Positions 34,311 to 45,568 are shown, numbered from the stretch's first letter. The stretch: DNA of 64,000 bases from Donghicola eburneus (GCF_900115865.1 NZ_FOXY01000012.1:1-64000), one strand, 5' to 3'. The notes: generated from the letters alone by a model not told the origin. Numbers and translations: made by a program.

Positions 34311-35174
34311 ATGCGTTTGGTCTTCGGACTCGTCCTCGTCGTTGGCGTCGCGCTGGCCGGTTTTGCTGTGTTCATGGCAAAGGACCGTATTCAAGCGTAC
34401 CGCAACGAAATCGCAGCTCGGGATGCAGCACTTCAGCAGATCGTCCCGACAACCCCCGTTTATGTCCTGACCCAAGAGGTCGACTACGGCGATAAAATTA
34501 CCAAAGAGCATGTGCGTTTGGTCAACTGGCCCCAGAGCGCCCTGCCCGAAGCCGCGTTCACAGAAGAAACCGCTCTTTTTCCCGAAGGCGACAGCGCTCT
34601 GCGCGTGGCCATACGCAAGATGGAAAAGGACGAGGTCATCATGACCAGCAAAGTGACCGAACCGGGCGAAGATGTGGGGCTAACCTCACTGCTGGAACCG
34701 GGGATGCGTGCCTTTACCATCAAAGTCGATGTAACGAGCGGCGTCTCGGGCTTCTTGCGCCCAGGAGACCGTGTAGACGTTTACTGGACCGGTGCAGTCC
34801 GGTCAGGCGACGCGCTTGGCATTGCAAGCGGTGACTTTACCAAAATGATCGAGCCCGGCGTGCAGATTATCGCCATCGACCAAGCCACAAGCTTTAGCTC
34901 CTCAGACGCGACAATCGCGCGCACTGTGACCGTTGCGGCCACACCGCGGCAAGTTGCGACCCTCGCCCAAGCTCAATCGAGTGGCGGCCTAAGCCTATCG
35001 CTGCTGGGTGCGCGGGACGAGACCGTCGCACAGTCGATCGAAGTGGACCAAAACCGTCTTTTGGGCATCGAGCAGCGCGAAGTGGCTGAAGTTGCTAAGG
35101 AAAAAGAGGTTTGCACCATTCGTCAGCGCCGCGGCGCAGAGGTGGTCGTGACGGAAATTCCCTGCACAAACTAA
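34311..35174 (+). CDS. cpaB: Flp pilus assembly protein CpaB
   Basis: Periplasmic assembly factor of the Tad system (RcpC/CpaB). The 287-residue protein has an N-terminal membrane helix (LVFGLVLVVGVALAGFAVFM), a SAF domain starting VYVLTQEVDYGDKITKEHVR, and the family segment LLEPGMRAFTIKVDVTSGVSGFLRPGDRVDVYWTG, here truncated as shown in frame. AGGGA precedes the ATG. It lies in the standard order before the secretin. Confidence 0.92.
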   Translation: MRLVFGLVLVVGVALAGFAVFMAKDRIQAYRNEIAARDAALQQIVPTTPVYVLTQEVDYGDKITKEHVRLVNWPQSALPEAAFTEETALFPEGDSALRVAIRKMEKDEVIMTSKVTEPGEDVGLTSLLEPGMRAFTIKVDVTSGVSGFLRPGDRVDVYWTGAVRSGDALGIASGDFTKMIEPGVQIIAIDQATSFSSSDATIARTVTVAATPRQVATLAQAQSSGGLSLSLLGARDETVAQSIEVDQNRLLGIEQREVAEVAKEKEVCTIRQRRGAEVVVTEIPCTN

Positions 35175-35357
35175 GCTGTGCCGACAGAATTACTTACAAA
35201 ACACGGGGGCCTTTTGATGGCCCCTGTTGCGCGTCCTACACACAGGTTTTGCGTGTAACCAATCTAATTATTGAAAAAATCCGCCTTCTGTCGCATTCTG
35301 AGAGGCAAAAGAAAAACAACACTCACACTATCGAGCGTGATCAGAGAGGCAGATCAC

Positions 35358-36782
35358 ATGTACAGCAGTAAGTTTTTAACCGCGATGACCGTCGCGATGT
35401 CGATCATTGCCGCAACGCCAGCCCTTGTGCCCACACATGCGCAGGCTGATACGCTGCGTGTACTGCGCAATGGCCCGAGCTCAACACTCGAAGTTCCCAT
35501 GAACCGCGCGGTCGTGGTTGAAAGCGACGTCCCTTTTGCTGAGCTGAGCATCGCAAATCCCAACATCGCGGACATCTCCTCTTTGTCCGACCGAACGATC
35601 TATGTGCTTGGCAAGACGCCCGGGCTAACCTCGCTCACACTCTTTGATGCCAGCGGAACACTGATCAGCAACGTCGACGTGCGCGTCGCCGCCGACATTT
35701 CGGAATTCAAAGAGCGCCTCGGTCAAATCCTGCCCGGCGAAAACATTGAAGTTCGTACCGCGAACGACGGCATCGTCCTATCCGGCGTGGTCAGCAGCGC
35801 GGCCCGCCTCGACCGTGCGCTAGATCTGGCAGAACGCTATGCGCCCGAGCGCGTGTCCAACTTGATGTCTGTCGGCGGCGTCCAGCAGGTCATGCTCAAG
35901 GTTCGTTTCGCCGAAATGCAGCGCACCGTCTCGAAATCGCTGTCCTCGTCTGTCAGCCTCAGCGGCGGCGACAACGTTTCAGTCTTTGGCGGCACCGGCA
36001 GCTACAACAACAGCGGCGCGGTCTCGAACGCAATCGCGGGACTCACACCATCCACGAACGATAACAACGGCGCCTTGCTCTTTGGCTTTGGCGCGGGATC
36101 GGTCGAAGTGGGCATCCTGCTCGAAGCGCTGGAAAGCAAGGGTATGGTTCGCACTCTGGCGGAACCGAACCTTGTCGCGCTATCGGGACAAGAGGCGAAA
36201 TTCCTTGCAGGCGGCGAATACCCTGTCCCCGTTGTCGACACGGACACCATTGGCGTTCAGTACAAACCCTTTGGCATTGAGCTAAACTTCATTCCCCGCG
36301 TCGTGGACAAGGACGTCATTAACCTTGAACTAGAGGCCGCCGTATCCGCAATCGATGCGTCTAACGGCTTTTCGGTCAACGGGTTCGAGATTGATGCCTT
36401 CCAACGGCGCGAAGCGTCGACAACCGTGGAAATGCGCGACGGCGAAAGCTTTGCCATCGCGGGCCTCTTGATGGATGACTTCCGCGATCTGAACGGTCAA
36501 GTGCCGTGGTTAGGGGATATTCCCGTGCTTGGTGCCCTGTTCCGCAGCGCCGAATACATGCGGGAACAGACCGAACTGGTGATCATCATCACCCCCCACT
36601 TGGTCACGCCAACCCGCGGCGAAGTGCTTGCTTTGCCTACCGATCGCATCAAACCCCCGTCGGAAGAAGACCTGTTTCTGTTTGGACGTGTTGCCAGCGA
36701 CACTGCGACACGCCAGAATGGCGCGGCAGCCGAAGTCGCCAAGCAGGACTTCAGCGGCTCTTATGGTTATGTGATGGAATAG
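35358..36782 (+). CDS. cpaC: Flp pilus secretin CpaC/RcpA
   Basis: Outer-membrane channel for the pilus. The 474-residue precursor has a signal peptide ending in HAQA, the BON-like/N-domain region to about residue 170, and the secretin core with VSNLMSVGGVQQVMLKVRFAEMQR, GMVRTLAEPNLVALSGQEAKFLAGGEYPVPV and the end TELVIIITPHLVTP. The ATG at 35358 fits the signal peptide; the frame from 35271 has no ribosome site. A hairpin (GGGGCC/GGCCCC, 35206-35224) separates it from cpaB. Confidence 0.93.
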   Translation: MYSSKFLTAMTVAMSIIAATPALVPTHAQADTLRVLRNGPSSTLEVPMNRAVVVESDVPFAELSIANPNIADISSLSDRTIYVLGKTPGLTSLTLFDASGTLISNVDVRVAADISEFKERLGQILPGENIEVRTANDGIVLSGVVSSAARLDRALDLAERYAPERVSNLMSVGGVQQVMLKVRFAEMQRTVSKSLSSSVSLSGGDNVSVFGGTGSYNNSGAVSNAIAGLTPSTNDNNGALLFGFGAGSVEVGILLEALESKGMVRTLAEPNLVALSGQEAKFLAGGEYPVPVVDTDTIGVQYKPFGIELNFIPRVVDKDVINLELEAAVSAIDASNGFSVNGFEIDAFQRREASTTVEMRDGESFAIAGLLMDDFRDLNGQVPWLGDIPVLGALFRSAEYMREQTELVIIITPHLVTPTRGEVLALPTDRIKPPSEEDLFLFGRVASDTATRQNGAAAEVAKQDFSGSYGYVME

Positions 36783-36786
36783 GTTA

Positions 36787-37455
36787 ATGCAGCGCCGCTA
36801 CAAAACTACAGCCGCTATGGCTGGTGTGATTCTTCTGTCGGCCTGCGCCAGCCAGGATCCTGTCTACCGCGCATTTTACGAAGAATCGGGCTCCATCGCT
36901 GATAACGGAAATTTCGGGCAATCGACCCGAAATAACATCGCCTACATGACCGGCGAAAAACAGTACACGTACGAACTGGCAAGCCGGTTTGCGGCCGAAG
37001 TGCTGACCACAGTGAACTTTGAGTTCAACAGCGCTGTTCTGGACGCTGGCGCGCAGGACACGCTGCGCGAACAGGCCCGCTGGATTCAGCAGTTCCCCGA
37101 AGTACGCTTCCGTGTTTATGGGCACACCGACGCCGTCGGCTCTGATTCTTATAACAAATCTCTGGGTTTGCGCCGTGCGAATGCCGTCGTGAACTACTTG
37201 ATCCGACTCGGCGTGAGCCGCAGCCGCTTGGAAGCTATGGTTTCTTATGGCGAAACGCAGCCGCTGATTGTGACCGAAGGCCACGAGCGCCGCAACCGCC
37301 GCACCGTGACCGAAGTTCTGGGCTTCGTTGGCAGCCATCCCACTGTTTTGGATGGGAAATATGCGCAGATCGTCTACCGCGACTACATCGCAAGCGGCGT
37401 TTCGCAAACGACGCTGACCGGTATCGAAGGCCGCGATTTCGAAACCGAGAAGTAA
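36787..37455 (+). CDS. OmpA-family lipoprotein of the tad locus
   Basis: A 222-residue outer-membrane protein with lipobox LLSAC (Cys near residue 20) and an OmpA C-terminal domain: VNFEFNSAVLDAGAQDTLRE, YGHTDAVGSDSYNKSLGLRRANAV and ERRNRRTVTEV. The Asp and Arg that bind diaminopimelate are in these segments. It starts four bases after the secretin and probably anchors the secretin complex to peptidoglycan, as OmpA-like proteins do in other tad loci; this role is inferred. Confidence 0.87.
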   Translation: MQRRYKTTAAMAGVILLSACASQDPVYRAFYEESGSIADNGNFGQSTRNNIAYMTGEKQYTYELASRFAAEVLTTVNFEFNSAVLDAGAQDTLREQARWIQQFPEVRFRVYGHTDAVGSDSYNKSLGLRRANAVVNYLIRLGVSRSRLEAMVSYGETQPLIVTEGHERRNRRTVTEVLGFVGSHPTVLDGKYAQIVYRDYIASGVSQTTLTGIEGRDFETEK

Positions 37456-37535
37456 TCTACGTTAACCATTTCCGCACAAATGGGCTGTTTGGGTCCAATT
37501 GTTGCCCAGATTGGCCGTCATCTTTCTCCAAAGAG

Positions 37536-37557
37536 CCCCGAGTCTCATCGCTCGGGG
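37536..37557 (+). other. hairpin between the OmpA gene and tadZ
   Basis: CCCCGAG and CTCGGGG pair over seven bp with an eight-base loop, without a following T-run. It may be a partial terminator or a processing site in the long tad transcript. Confidence 0.4.
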
Positions 37558-37610
37558 ATCATCTTTGGGGGCCAATGCGCCCTCGTTGTCAGAGAGTAAC
37601 GAGGTAAAGA

Positions 37611-38849
37611 ATGACCAGCGTAGATCCGACTCCAGAAAACGCGCAGATTCTGGCCTGCACGATCTCGCGGGATGTCGAGAATTTCGACCTTCTTATCGAG
37701 GATATGGAAACCGTGATGGGCGAGGCGTGGGGTGACCTGTCCCTCGACGAGGCCGCTGCGTTCCTATCTCAACCCGAAGCCTCTGGGATGGAGTTCGTCG
37801 CCATCGCGATGGACGACAGCGACGAAGAGGTCCTGCCCCAGATCGAAACAATTATCAGCAGCGCGCGGCAAGCGGGCATCAAGGTGATCCTTGTCACCGA
37901 GAATGTTTCGGCCAACCACCTGCACCAACTCTTGCGCCTCGGCGCCGAAGAATTCCTGCCCTACCCCCTGCCCGAAGGCGAGCTGGCCTCTGCGGTCGCG
38001 CGTCTGCGCACGCCGGCGCCTGAACCCGCAGCGCCGCAGCGTGTTGGCAAAGTGGCTCCTGCCAAGATTAGCACCGATGGCGTCGTTCTGGCCGTCCAAG
38101 GCATGGCAGGCGGCACAGGATCGACCACCATGGCGGTCAATCTGGCTTGGGAGCTTGCGAACATGAAGGGCGACCATCAACCACGTGTCGCACTTCTGGA
38201 CATGAACCATCAGTTCGGCAGCGTCGCGACCTATCTCGACCTGCCCCGCCGCGATGCCGTGCACGAACTCCTGTCTGATGTCGAAGCAATGGATGATGAC
38301 GCCTTCTGTGCCAGCCTCGTTCAGTTCGAAGAAAAGTTGAACGTCCTGACCGCTCCGCCGGACATTCTGCCGATGGATTACCTGACACAGGATGATGTCA
38401 CCCATCTGATCGAAACGGCCCGCCAGAACTTCGATTATGTTGTGATCGACATGCCTTCGGTGATTACCCAATGGACGGACGTGGTACTGAACACTGCCCA
38501 TGTTTACTTTGCGATGCTCGAACTCGAGATGCGGTCCGCCCAGAACACCCTGCGGCTCAAGCGCGTATTGCAAGCGGAGGATCTGCCTTTTGAAAAGATG
38601 CGCTTTATCCTGAACCGAGCGCCAAAATTCACGGACCTGACGGGCCGCTCTCGGATCAAACGTCTAGCCGAGAGTCTGGGAATTTCAATTGAGGTGCACC
38701 TGCCAGATGGTGGCAAGCCCGTGATGCAGGCCTGTGACCATGGACAGCCGCTAGCCGAAAGCGCAGCCAAGAACCCCTTGCGCAAAGAAATCGTCAAGCT
38801 GGCCACCCAATTGCACCAGCTGAACCAAACCACATCCGAGGCGGCCTGA
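37611..38849 (+). CDS. cpaE: Flp pilus localisation protein TadZ/CpaE
   Basis: ParA/MinD-like protein that places the pilus machine at the pole. The 412 residues comprise a receiver-like N-terminal domain (1-135; the phospho-acceptor pattern is not obvious) and an ATPase domain with a deviant P-loop GMAGGTGSTTMAVNLAWELA (about 164-183). The signature Lys of MinD/ParA is replaced, as in many TadZ proteins. GAGGTAAAG precedes the ATG. It begins the pilus motor gene block. Confidence 0.9.
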   Translation: MTSVDPTPENAQILACTISRDVENFDLLIEDMETVMGEAWGDLSLDEAAAFLSQPEASGMEFVAIAMDDSDEEVLPQIETIISSARQAGIKVILVTENVSANHLHQLLRLGAEEFLPYPLPEGELASAVARLRTPAPEPAAPQRVGKVAPAKISTDGVVLAVQGMAGGTGSTTMAVNLAWELANMKGDHQPRVALLDMNHQFGSVATYLDLPRRDAVHELLSDVEAMDDDAFCASLVQFEEKLNVLTAPPDILPMDYLTQDDVTHLIETARQNFDYVVIDMPSVITQWTDVVLNTAHVYFAMLELEMRSAQNTLRLKRVLQAEDLPFEKMRFILNRAPKFTDLTGRSRIKRLAESLGISIEVHLPDGGKPVMQACDHGQPLAESAAKNPLRKEIVKLATQLHQLNQTTSEAA

Positions 38850-38873
38850 CGCCTCTAGACCGGGATAGACACC

Positions 38874-40304
<1,431 letters not shown>

Positions 40305-40307
40305 GAT

Positions 40308-41276
40308 ATGTCACTCGATCCCGAACTGATTATCTATGTCCTGATCTTTGTCGGCGTTCTGGTCCTGATCGAGGGCGTCTACCTGACCGTCTTTGGCAAA
40401 TCGATCAGCCTGAACAACCGCGTGAACCGCCGTCTGGAAATGCTGGACAAGGGCAAAGATCGCGAACAGGTGCTGGAACAGCTGCGCAAGGAAATGCAGC
40501 AGCACATGAAGGCACAGTCGATTCCGATCTACTCGTTGCTGGCGAGCAAAGCGCAGAAGGCGGCAATCGCGTTCACGCCGCGCCAGTTAATCCTGATGAT
40601 GATCGGCCTCAGCGCTGTCGCCTTTGTGGTTCTCACCGCCACGACCGAGGCGGATACCCCTATCCGTGCCGCAATCGCTGTCGGCATGGGCGTCGGCGGC
40701 GTGTACTTCTGGATCAACCGCAAGGCCACCAAGCGGATGGCAATGATAGAAGAGCAACTGCCCGATGCGGTTGAGCTTATGGTCCGTTCCTTGCGCGTCG
40801 GGCACCCTTTTAGCTCTGCCATCAACATCGTCGCCAAAGAGGTGGACGATCCCTTGGCCACCGAGATCGGTGTGATCGCAGACGAGGCTGCCTATGGCCG
40901 TGACGTCAGCGAATCCCTACGGGAAATGGCGTCGCGTTTGGAAAATCAGGACCTTCGCTTTATGGCGGTTGCGGTGTCGATCCAGCAGCAATCGGGCGGC
41001 AACCTTGCGGAAATTTTGGCTGGTCTGGCCAAGGTGATCCGCGCCCGCTTCAAGCTGTTTCGCCGCGTCAAGGCTATCACCGCCGAGGCGAAATGGTCCG
41101 GCATGTTCCTGTCCGGCTTCCCCATCGCGGGCTTGGCACTGATGAACATGATCAACCCCGGCTACTACGACGAGGTGTCGACCACCGAATACTGGGTCCC
41201 AGCCTGTCTGGTCGTTGGCGGCTTCCTCGTGGCGAATATGATCGTCATGCGGGCCCTCGTAAACATCAAGGTATGA
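40308..41276 (+). CDS. tadB: Flp pilus inner-membrane protein TadB
   Basis: Type II secretion F-domain platform protein. The 322-residue protein has an N-terminal helix, a soluble part, helices near 87-130, and the GspF domain EQLPDAVELMVRSLRVGHPFSSAINIVAKEV with C-terminal helices at 265-322. It starts three bases after cpaF stop; TadC, its partner, follows seven bases after. Confidence 0.93.
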   Translation: MSLDPELIIYVLIFVGVLVLIEGVYLTVFGKSISLNNRVNRRLEMLDKGKDREQVLEQLRKEMQQHMKAQSIPIYSLLASKAQKAAIAFTPRQLILMMIGLSAVAFVVLTATTEADTPIRAAIAVGMGVGGVYFWINRKATKRMAMIEEQLPDAVELMVRSLRVGHPFSSAINIVAKEVDDPLATEIGVIADEAAYGRDVSESLREMASRLENQDLRFMAVAVSIQQQSGGNLAEILAGLAKVIRARFKLFRRVKAITAEAKWSGMFLSGFPIAGLALMNMINPGYYDEVSTTEYWVPACLVVGGFLVANMIVMRALVNIKV

Positions 41277-41283
41277 GGTCGCT

Positions 41284-42240
41284 ATGTCCATGCTCACAGA
41301 TATCCTAGGCCCGTTTGGCTTTGTCATCATCGCAGGCGGACTTGGGCTGGTCCTGATCGCGGTCGCTGCCGGAATGTTCCTGCTGCAGCCTGCCGATCCG
41401 CTAAAGAAGCTGCAGGCCGCCAGCGCCGCAACATCTACCACTGGCCGCGAAAACCGCCTGCGCGCGGATAGCGGTACCGACAAGCTCGAGAAATTCTCGC
41501 ACTTTCTCGAACCGCAGGACGAAGAAGAGTTCTCGTCGATCCGGCTCAAGCTCATTCAGGCTGGCTACCGATCGCGCAACGCCGTTCGCTGGTACTTCTT
41601 TGCTCAGATGGTTCTAGGACTTGGGGCGCTGGGGCTAGGGCTACTCTATGCCTTTATGGCCAGCGCGCAGGAAACGTTGCAACCCAAAGAAATGGTCATG
41701 TACGCGCTATTGCCTGCGGTCGTCGGCTACATGGCGCCGCGCTACTGGGTGAACAAGCGCCAAGAAGAACGGCAAAAGTCGATCCTCGAGGGGTTTCCCG
41801 ACGCGCTCGATATGATGCTGGTGTGTGTCGAGGCAGGTCAGTCCATGGACCAATCGATCATCCGCGTCGCCCGCGAAAGCCGCGACGGCTACCCTGCCCT
41901 CTCCGAAGAGTTCGAGATCGTCGCCCACGAAATGAAGGCCGGCAAAGACAAGGCTGTCGTTCTTCGCGACCTATCCGAACGCGCTGGCGTACCTGACATC
42001 TCTAGCTTTGTGACGGTCCTGATCCAATCCGCCACCTTTGGTACGCCGATCACTGACGCCCTGCGCGTCTATGCCGAGGAAATGCGCGACAAACGCGTGA
42101 TGCGCGCCGAGGAAAAGGCAAACACTCTGCCTACGAAAATGACACTCGCCACGATGGGCCTGACCGTTCCCCCTCTCATCCTGATCCTCATCGGTCCATC
42201 CATCTACGGTATCGTTGAGATGTTCGAGAAAATGAAATAG
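41284..42240 (+). CDS. tadC: Flp pilus inner-membrane protein TadC
   Basis: Second F-domain platform protein, 318 residues. LEGFPDALDMMLVCVEAGQSMDQSIIRVARES, with the following EEFEIVAHEMKAGKDKAVVLRDL, is the GspF domain; membrane helices flank it at about 10-32, 108-130, 138-155 and 290-310. It is expected to pair with TadB in the membrane platform that works with the CpaF ATPase. Confidence 0.93.
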   Translation: MSMLTDILGPFGFVIIAGGLGLVLIAVAAGMFLLQPADPLKKLQAASAATSTTGRENRLRADSGTDKLEKFSHFLEPQDEEEFSSIRLKLIQAGYRSRNAVRWYFFAQMVLGLGALGLGLLYAFMASAQETLQPKEMVMYALLPAVVGYMAPRYWVNKRQEERQKSILEGFPDALDMMLVCVEAGQSMDQSIIRVARESRDGYPALSEEFEIVAHEMKAGKDKAVVLRDLSERAGVPDISSFVTVLIQSATFGTPITDALRVYAEEMRDKRVMRAEEKANTLPTKMTLATMGLTVPPLILILIGPSIYGIVEMFEKMK

Positions 42241-42297
42241 CACTCGACCTAACGGGAGGTCCGATCACTTTGAGTGGCCTTGGGAGATTGGTTGAAA

Positions 42298-42852
42298 ATG
42301 GCACGTTGGGCGTTTGGCATTTTGGTGATTGCGTCATTGACTGCGTGTGACAGCGCCCCAGCCGACCTGCCTGACAACCCTTATGCGCCCGCGACGGATT
42401 ACTCAGCAGAACCCGTGGACCAGCTTCTGGTCGGGGATCGCCTGATGGATGCGGGCGAATTCGAACTGGCCCTACAGGCGTACACCCGCGCCGCCGGAAA
42501 CCGCGGCATGACGCCCGAGGTGCTCGGGGCCTTGGGCGCCGCGAACCTGCGATTGGGCCGATTGGGCCAAGCGGAAACCCAACTGCGCAAATCTGTGGCC
42601 GAAGACAACGACAACTACGGGACTTGGAACAATCTGGGGGTCGTTCTTATGGAAGCGGACCGGACCTCCGAGGCGGTGCAGGTCTTTCGTCAGGCCTATG
42701 CCCTGTCCAACGGCCAGAGCGACGAAATCCGCGATAACCTGCGCAAAGCACTCGCTAAATTCGAGGATGCGCAGTATGATGACGTAGAAAACACTTACAA
42801 ATTGGTGCGGCAAGGGACCGGAGAGTACCTTCTCAAAACGACACCAGAATGA
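42298..42852 (+). CDS. tadD: TPR lipoprotein TadD
   Basis: A 184-residue lipoprotein needed for outer-membrane steps of Tad pili in other species. The start ATG 42298 (GGGAG 11 bases before) gives a lipoprotein signal ending ASLTAC. At least three TPR-like helix pairs follow (ELALQAYTRAAGNRG, EVLGALGAANLRLGRLGQAETQ, NYGTWNNLGVVLMEADRTSEAV). A second TPR lipoprotein follows directly. Confidence 0.86.
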   Translation: MARWAFGILVIASLTACDSAPADLPDNPYAPATDYSAEPVDQLLVGDRLMDAGEFELALQAYTRAAGNRGMTPEVLGALGAANLRLGRLGQAETQLRKSVAEDNDNYGTWNNLGVVLMEADRTSEAVQVFRQAYALSNGQSDEIRDNLRKALAKFEDAQYDDVENTYKLVRQGTGEYLLKTTPE

Positions 42853-42879
42853 GGCAGCAGCAGTAAAAGGACGCAGAAA

Positions 42880-43734
42880 ATGCGCCATTGGTTTATTGTA
42901 TCTCTTTGTATTGGCGGGACTTTGGCCCTCTCCGCCTGTGGCGCAAACGATCAGAGCAGCGTCGATCGCAAACTTCAGGAAGTGAACGTCATTGACGAAA
43001 CCAACCTGAGCGACGTGATGCTGACTGTCGCCGATCCAGGCGAGGCCGTGAACTATTTCCGGCGCTCCGGCCTAGAAAATCCCGACCGGATCGACCTGCA
43101 GCGTGGCCTCGCTGCATCACTTGTCCGCGCCAAACGCCCGCACGAGGCCGTCATCGAATGGCGCAAGGTTGCCGCGATGGAAGGCGCGACCAATGACGAC
43201 AAAGTTGGTCTGGCCGACGCGCAAATCCGCGCGAACGAATTTGACGCTGCGCGCGAGACCTTGAACTCGATCCCCCCGACCTACGAGACCTTCAAACGCT
43301 ATCGGCTAGAGGCGATTGTGGCCGACGCCGCCAAGGACTGGAAAAAGGCTGATGCCTTCTACGAGACCGCCCTTGGCCTGACGCTGAGCCCCGCGGGCGT
43401 TCTGAACAACTGGGGCTATTCGAAGCTGACTCGCGGTGATTTTGCCGGTGCCGAACGTCTGCTCACCGACTCGATCCGACAGGACAACAGCGTCTTTACC
43501 GCCAAGAACAACCTCGTTCTGGCTCGCGGCGCACAGGGCAACTACACCCTGCCCGTCATTCCCATGGACCAGACAGAGCGCGCAAAGCTGCTGCACACGC
43601 TGGCCCTGACCGCGATCAAGCAAGGCGACGTCAAAACCGGCCAAGCCCTGCTGAAAGAAGCGATAGAAACCCACCCCCAGCACTTCGAGGAAGCAACCCG
43701 CAGCCTCCGTGCTCTTGAAGGAACGAATGGCTAG
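42880..43734 (+). CDS. second TPR lipoprotein of the tad locus
   Basis: A 284-residue protein with lipobox ALSAC at residue 20 and TPR-like pairs between about 65 and 280 (HEAVIEWRKVAAMEGATND, WKKADAFYETALGLTLSPAG, VLNNWGYSKLTRGDFAGAERL). It resembles TadD in design but is longer, and probably forms part of the same outer-membrane assembly. The two genes are 27 bases apart. Confidence 0.82.
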   Translation: MRHWFIVSLCIGGTLALSACGANDQSSVDRKLQEVNVIDETNLSDVMLTVADPGEAVNYFRRSGLENPDRIDLQRGLAASLVRAKRPHEAVIEWRKVAAMEGATNDDKVGLADAQIRANEFDAARETLNSIPPTYETFKRYRLEAIVADAAKDWKKADAFYETALGLTLSPAGVLNNWGYSKLTRGDFAGAERLLTDSIRQDNSVFTAKNNLVLARGAQGNYTLPVIPMDQTERAKLLHTLALTAIKQGDVKTGQALLKEAIETHPQHFEEATRSLRALEGTNG

Positions 43735-43746
43735 TAGGATCCGGTA

Positions 43747-44241
43747 ATGCCTCTTGATAGCACTCAGGCGCTTGTTTTTCTTGTACCCCTTTTGCCCGTC
43801 TGCCTCTTTGTGATCTGGAGCGATCTAGCAACGATGAAGATCCCGAACAAGGTCGTTCTGGCGACCTTGGTTCTTTATGCCATAACCGGCCCCTTTGTTC
43901 TGCCGATCGAAGACTACGCGTGGCGGTTCAGCCATGCGGCAGTGATGCTGGTGGCCGGTATGCTGATGAACGCTGGCGGCGTCATGGGCGCAGGCGACGC
44001 CAAGTTTCTGGCGGCTGCCGCACCATTTGTCCCCGTAGGCGACGCGATCCTGCTTGGCGCGATCATGGCCCCGATGATCATCGCGACATTTGTCCTGCAT
44101 CGCATCGCCCGCGCCACGCCGCTGCGCACCGCAACCGCAGGCTGGGAAAGCTGGGATCGTCCGCGCGAATTCCCCATGGGCGTGCCGCTGGGTCTGACCT
44201 TGCTGACCTATCTGGGCCTCCGCGCCCTTGGCATTGCCTGA
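43747..44241 (+). CDS. cpaA: prepilin peptidase CpaA/TadV
   Basis: Type IVb prepilin peptidase (A24 family) that cleaves the Flp prepilins after Gly. The 164-residue membrane protein has the catalytic aspartates in WSDLATMKIPNK and GAGDAKFLAAAAPF, and about four to six helices. It lacks the methyltransferase domain, as normal for the Tad type. It ends 10 bases before the AAA+ gene. Confidence 0.92.
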   Translation: MPLDSTQALVFLVPLLPVCLFVIWSDLATMKIPNKVVLATLVLYAITGPFVLPIEDYAWRFSHAAVMLVAGMLMNAGGVMGAGDAKFLAAAAPFVPVGDAILLGAIMAPMIIATFVLHRIARATPLRTATAGWESWDRPREFPMGVPLGLTLLTYLGLRALGIA

Positions 44242-44251
44242 GGGGCAGATC

Positions 44252-45568
44252 ATGAGCCATGAACTTGGACAAGGCGGGGTCGAGGCCCCTCCGGCCCCGC
44301 GCCGTCTGCAAGACATGCAGCTGAGCATGGTGATGATGCGGGATATCCTGCTGAAAACCATGTTCCGCATGAACCTTGATATGGTCAGCGACCTGTCCCG
44401 CGCCCTGTGCCTGCCTATCCCCGTCGCGCAGGAATTGGTGGATGTGGCGCGCGGTCAGAAAATGCTCGAAGCCACGGGGACGCTGAGCGCGACCAGCAGC
44501 AGCGAAATGGGCTATCAGCTGACCGACGCAGGCAAGGCCCGTGCGCAGGATGCTCTGTCACAGTCGGAATACTACGGTGCGATGCCTGTGCCGATGGACG
44601 TCTATGCCCAGCAAGTCAAACGACAGTCCGTCCGCAATATGAAGATCACACGCCAGCAGCTGATGTCGGCCATGGGCCACCTGATCCTACCGCCGAACCT
44701 GATCGACCAGTTGGGGCCTGCGGTGACATCCGGTCGTTCCATCCTGATGTACGGACCGCCGGGGAACGGGAAGTCCTCGATCTCAAACGGGATTCGGGAT
44801 GCGCTGGGTGACAAGATCTATGTGCCCCGCGCCATCGAATACTCCGGTCAGGTGATCACCGTCTACGACCCCATCGTGCACACCGCCGTGGCCGAAGAAG
44901 AGGAGGATCCCACCTCTCTGCGCCGCACCACTGGCCGGTTTGACACCCGCTATGTGCGCTGCGAACGCCCGACCGTGATTACGGGCGGCGAACTTACGTT
45001 GGACATGCTGGATCTGGTCTACAACCCGAACGCGCGGACCTATCAGGCGCCCTTGCAGCTGAAATCCACTGGCGGCGTGTTCATCGTGGACGACCTTGGC
45101 CGTCAGGCCGACCCGCCGCAGGCGCTGATCAACCGCTGGATCGTTCCCTTGGAAGAGGGCAAGGATATCCTCGCCCTGCAATCAGGCGAGAAGTTCGAGG
45201 TGCCGTTCGACACGCTGGTCATCTTCTCGACCAACTTCCACCCGAACGACATCTTCGACAAAGCGGCGCTGCGCCGGATCTTTTTCAAGATCAAGATCGA
45301 CGGGCCGGATCAGGCGGACTTCCTGAAAATCTTTGCCCTAATCGCGCGGAAAAAGAAGATGCCACTGGATGAAAAGTCCCTGCTGCACCTGCTGAAGAAG
45401 AAGTACCCGACGATCGACAACGTCTATGCGAACTACCAGCCGGTGTTCCTGATCGACCAGATGATCGCGATTTGTGAGTTCGAGGGCATCCCCTATCAGA
45501 TGACGCCAGAGCTGATTGATCGCGCTTGGGCCAACATGTTCGTCAAGGACGAGGTCATCGTTCGATAA
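44252..45568 (+). CDS. winged-helix AAA+ ATPase at the end of the tad locus
   Basis: Uncharacterised 438-residue ATPase. The N-terminal 100 residues look like a winged helix (LSRALCLPIPVAQELVD followed by GYQLTDAGKARAQ). The AAA+ part has Walker A GPPGNGKSS (Lys 174), Walker B GVFIVDDLGRQ, sensor 1 region LVIFSTNFHP and an arginine-rich LRRIFFKIKI segment. Its ATG at 44252 has AGGGG upstream and it is the last gene of the tad run. Homologues occur beside tad genes in Rhodobacterales, but I know of no tested role. A remodelling or regulatory function for the pilus is inferred. Confidence 0.82.
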   Translation: MSHELGQGGVEAPPAPRRLQDMQLSMVMMRDILLKTMFRMNLDMVSDLSRALCLPIPVAQELVDVARGQKMLEATGTLSATSSSEMGYQLTDAGKARAQDALSQSEYYGAMPVPMDVYAQQVKRQSVRNMKITRQQLMSAMGHLILPPNLIDQLGPAVTSGRSILMYGPPGNGKSSISNGIRDALGDKIYVPRAIEYSGQVITVYDPIVHTAVAEEEEDPTSLRRTTGRFDTRYVRCERPTVITGGELTLDMLDLVYNPNARTYQAPLQLKSTGGVFIVDDLGRQADPPQALINRWIVPLEEGKDILALQSGEKFEVPFDTLVIFSTNFHPNDIFDKAALRRIFFKIKIDGPDQADFLKIFALIARKKKMPLDEKSLLHLLKKKYPTIDNVYANYQPVFLIDQMIAICEFEGIPYQMTPELIDRAWANMFVKDEVIVR

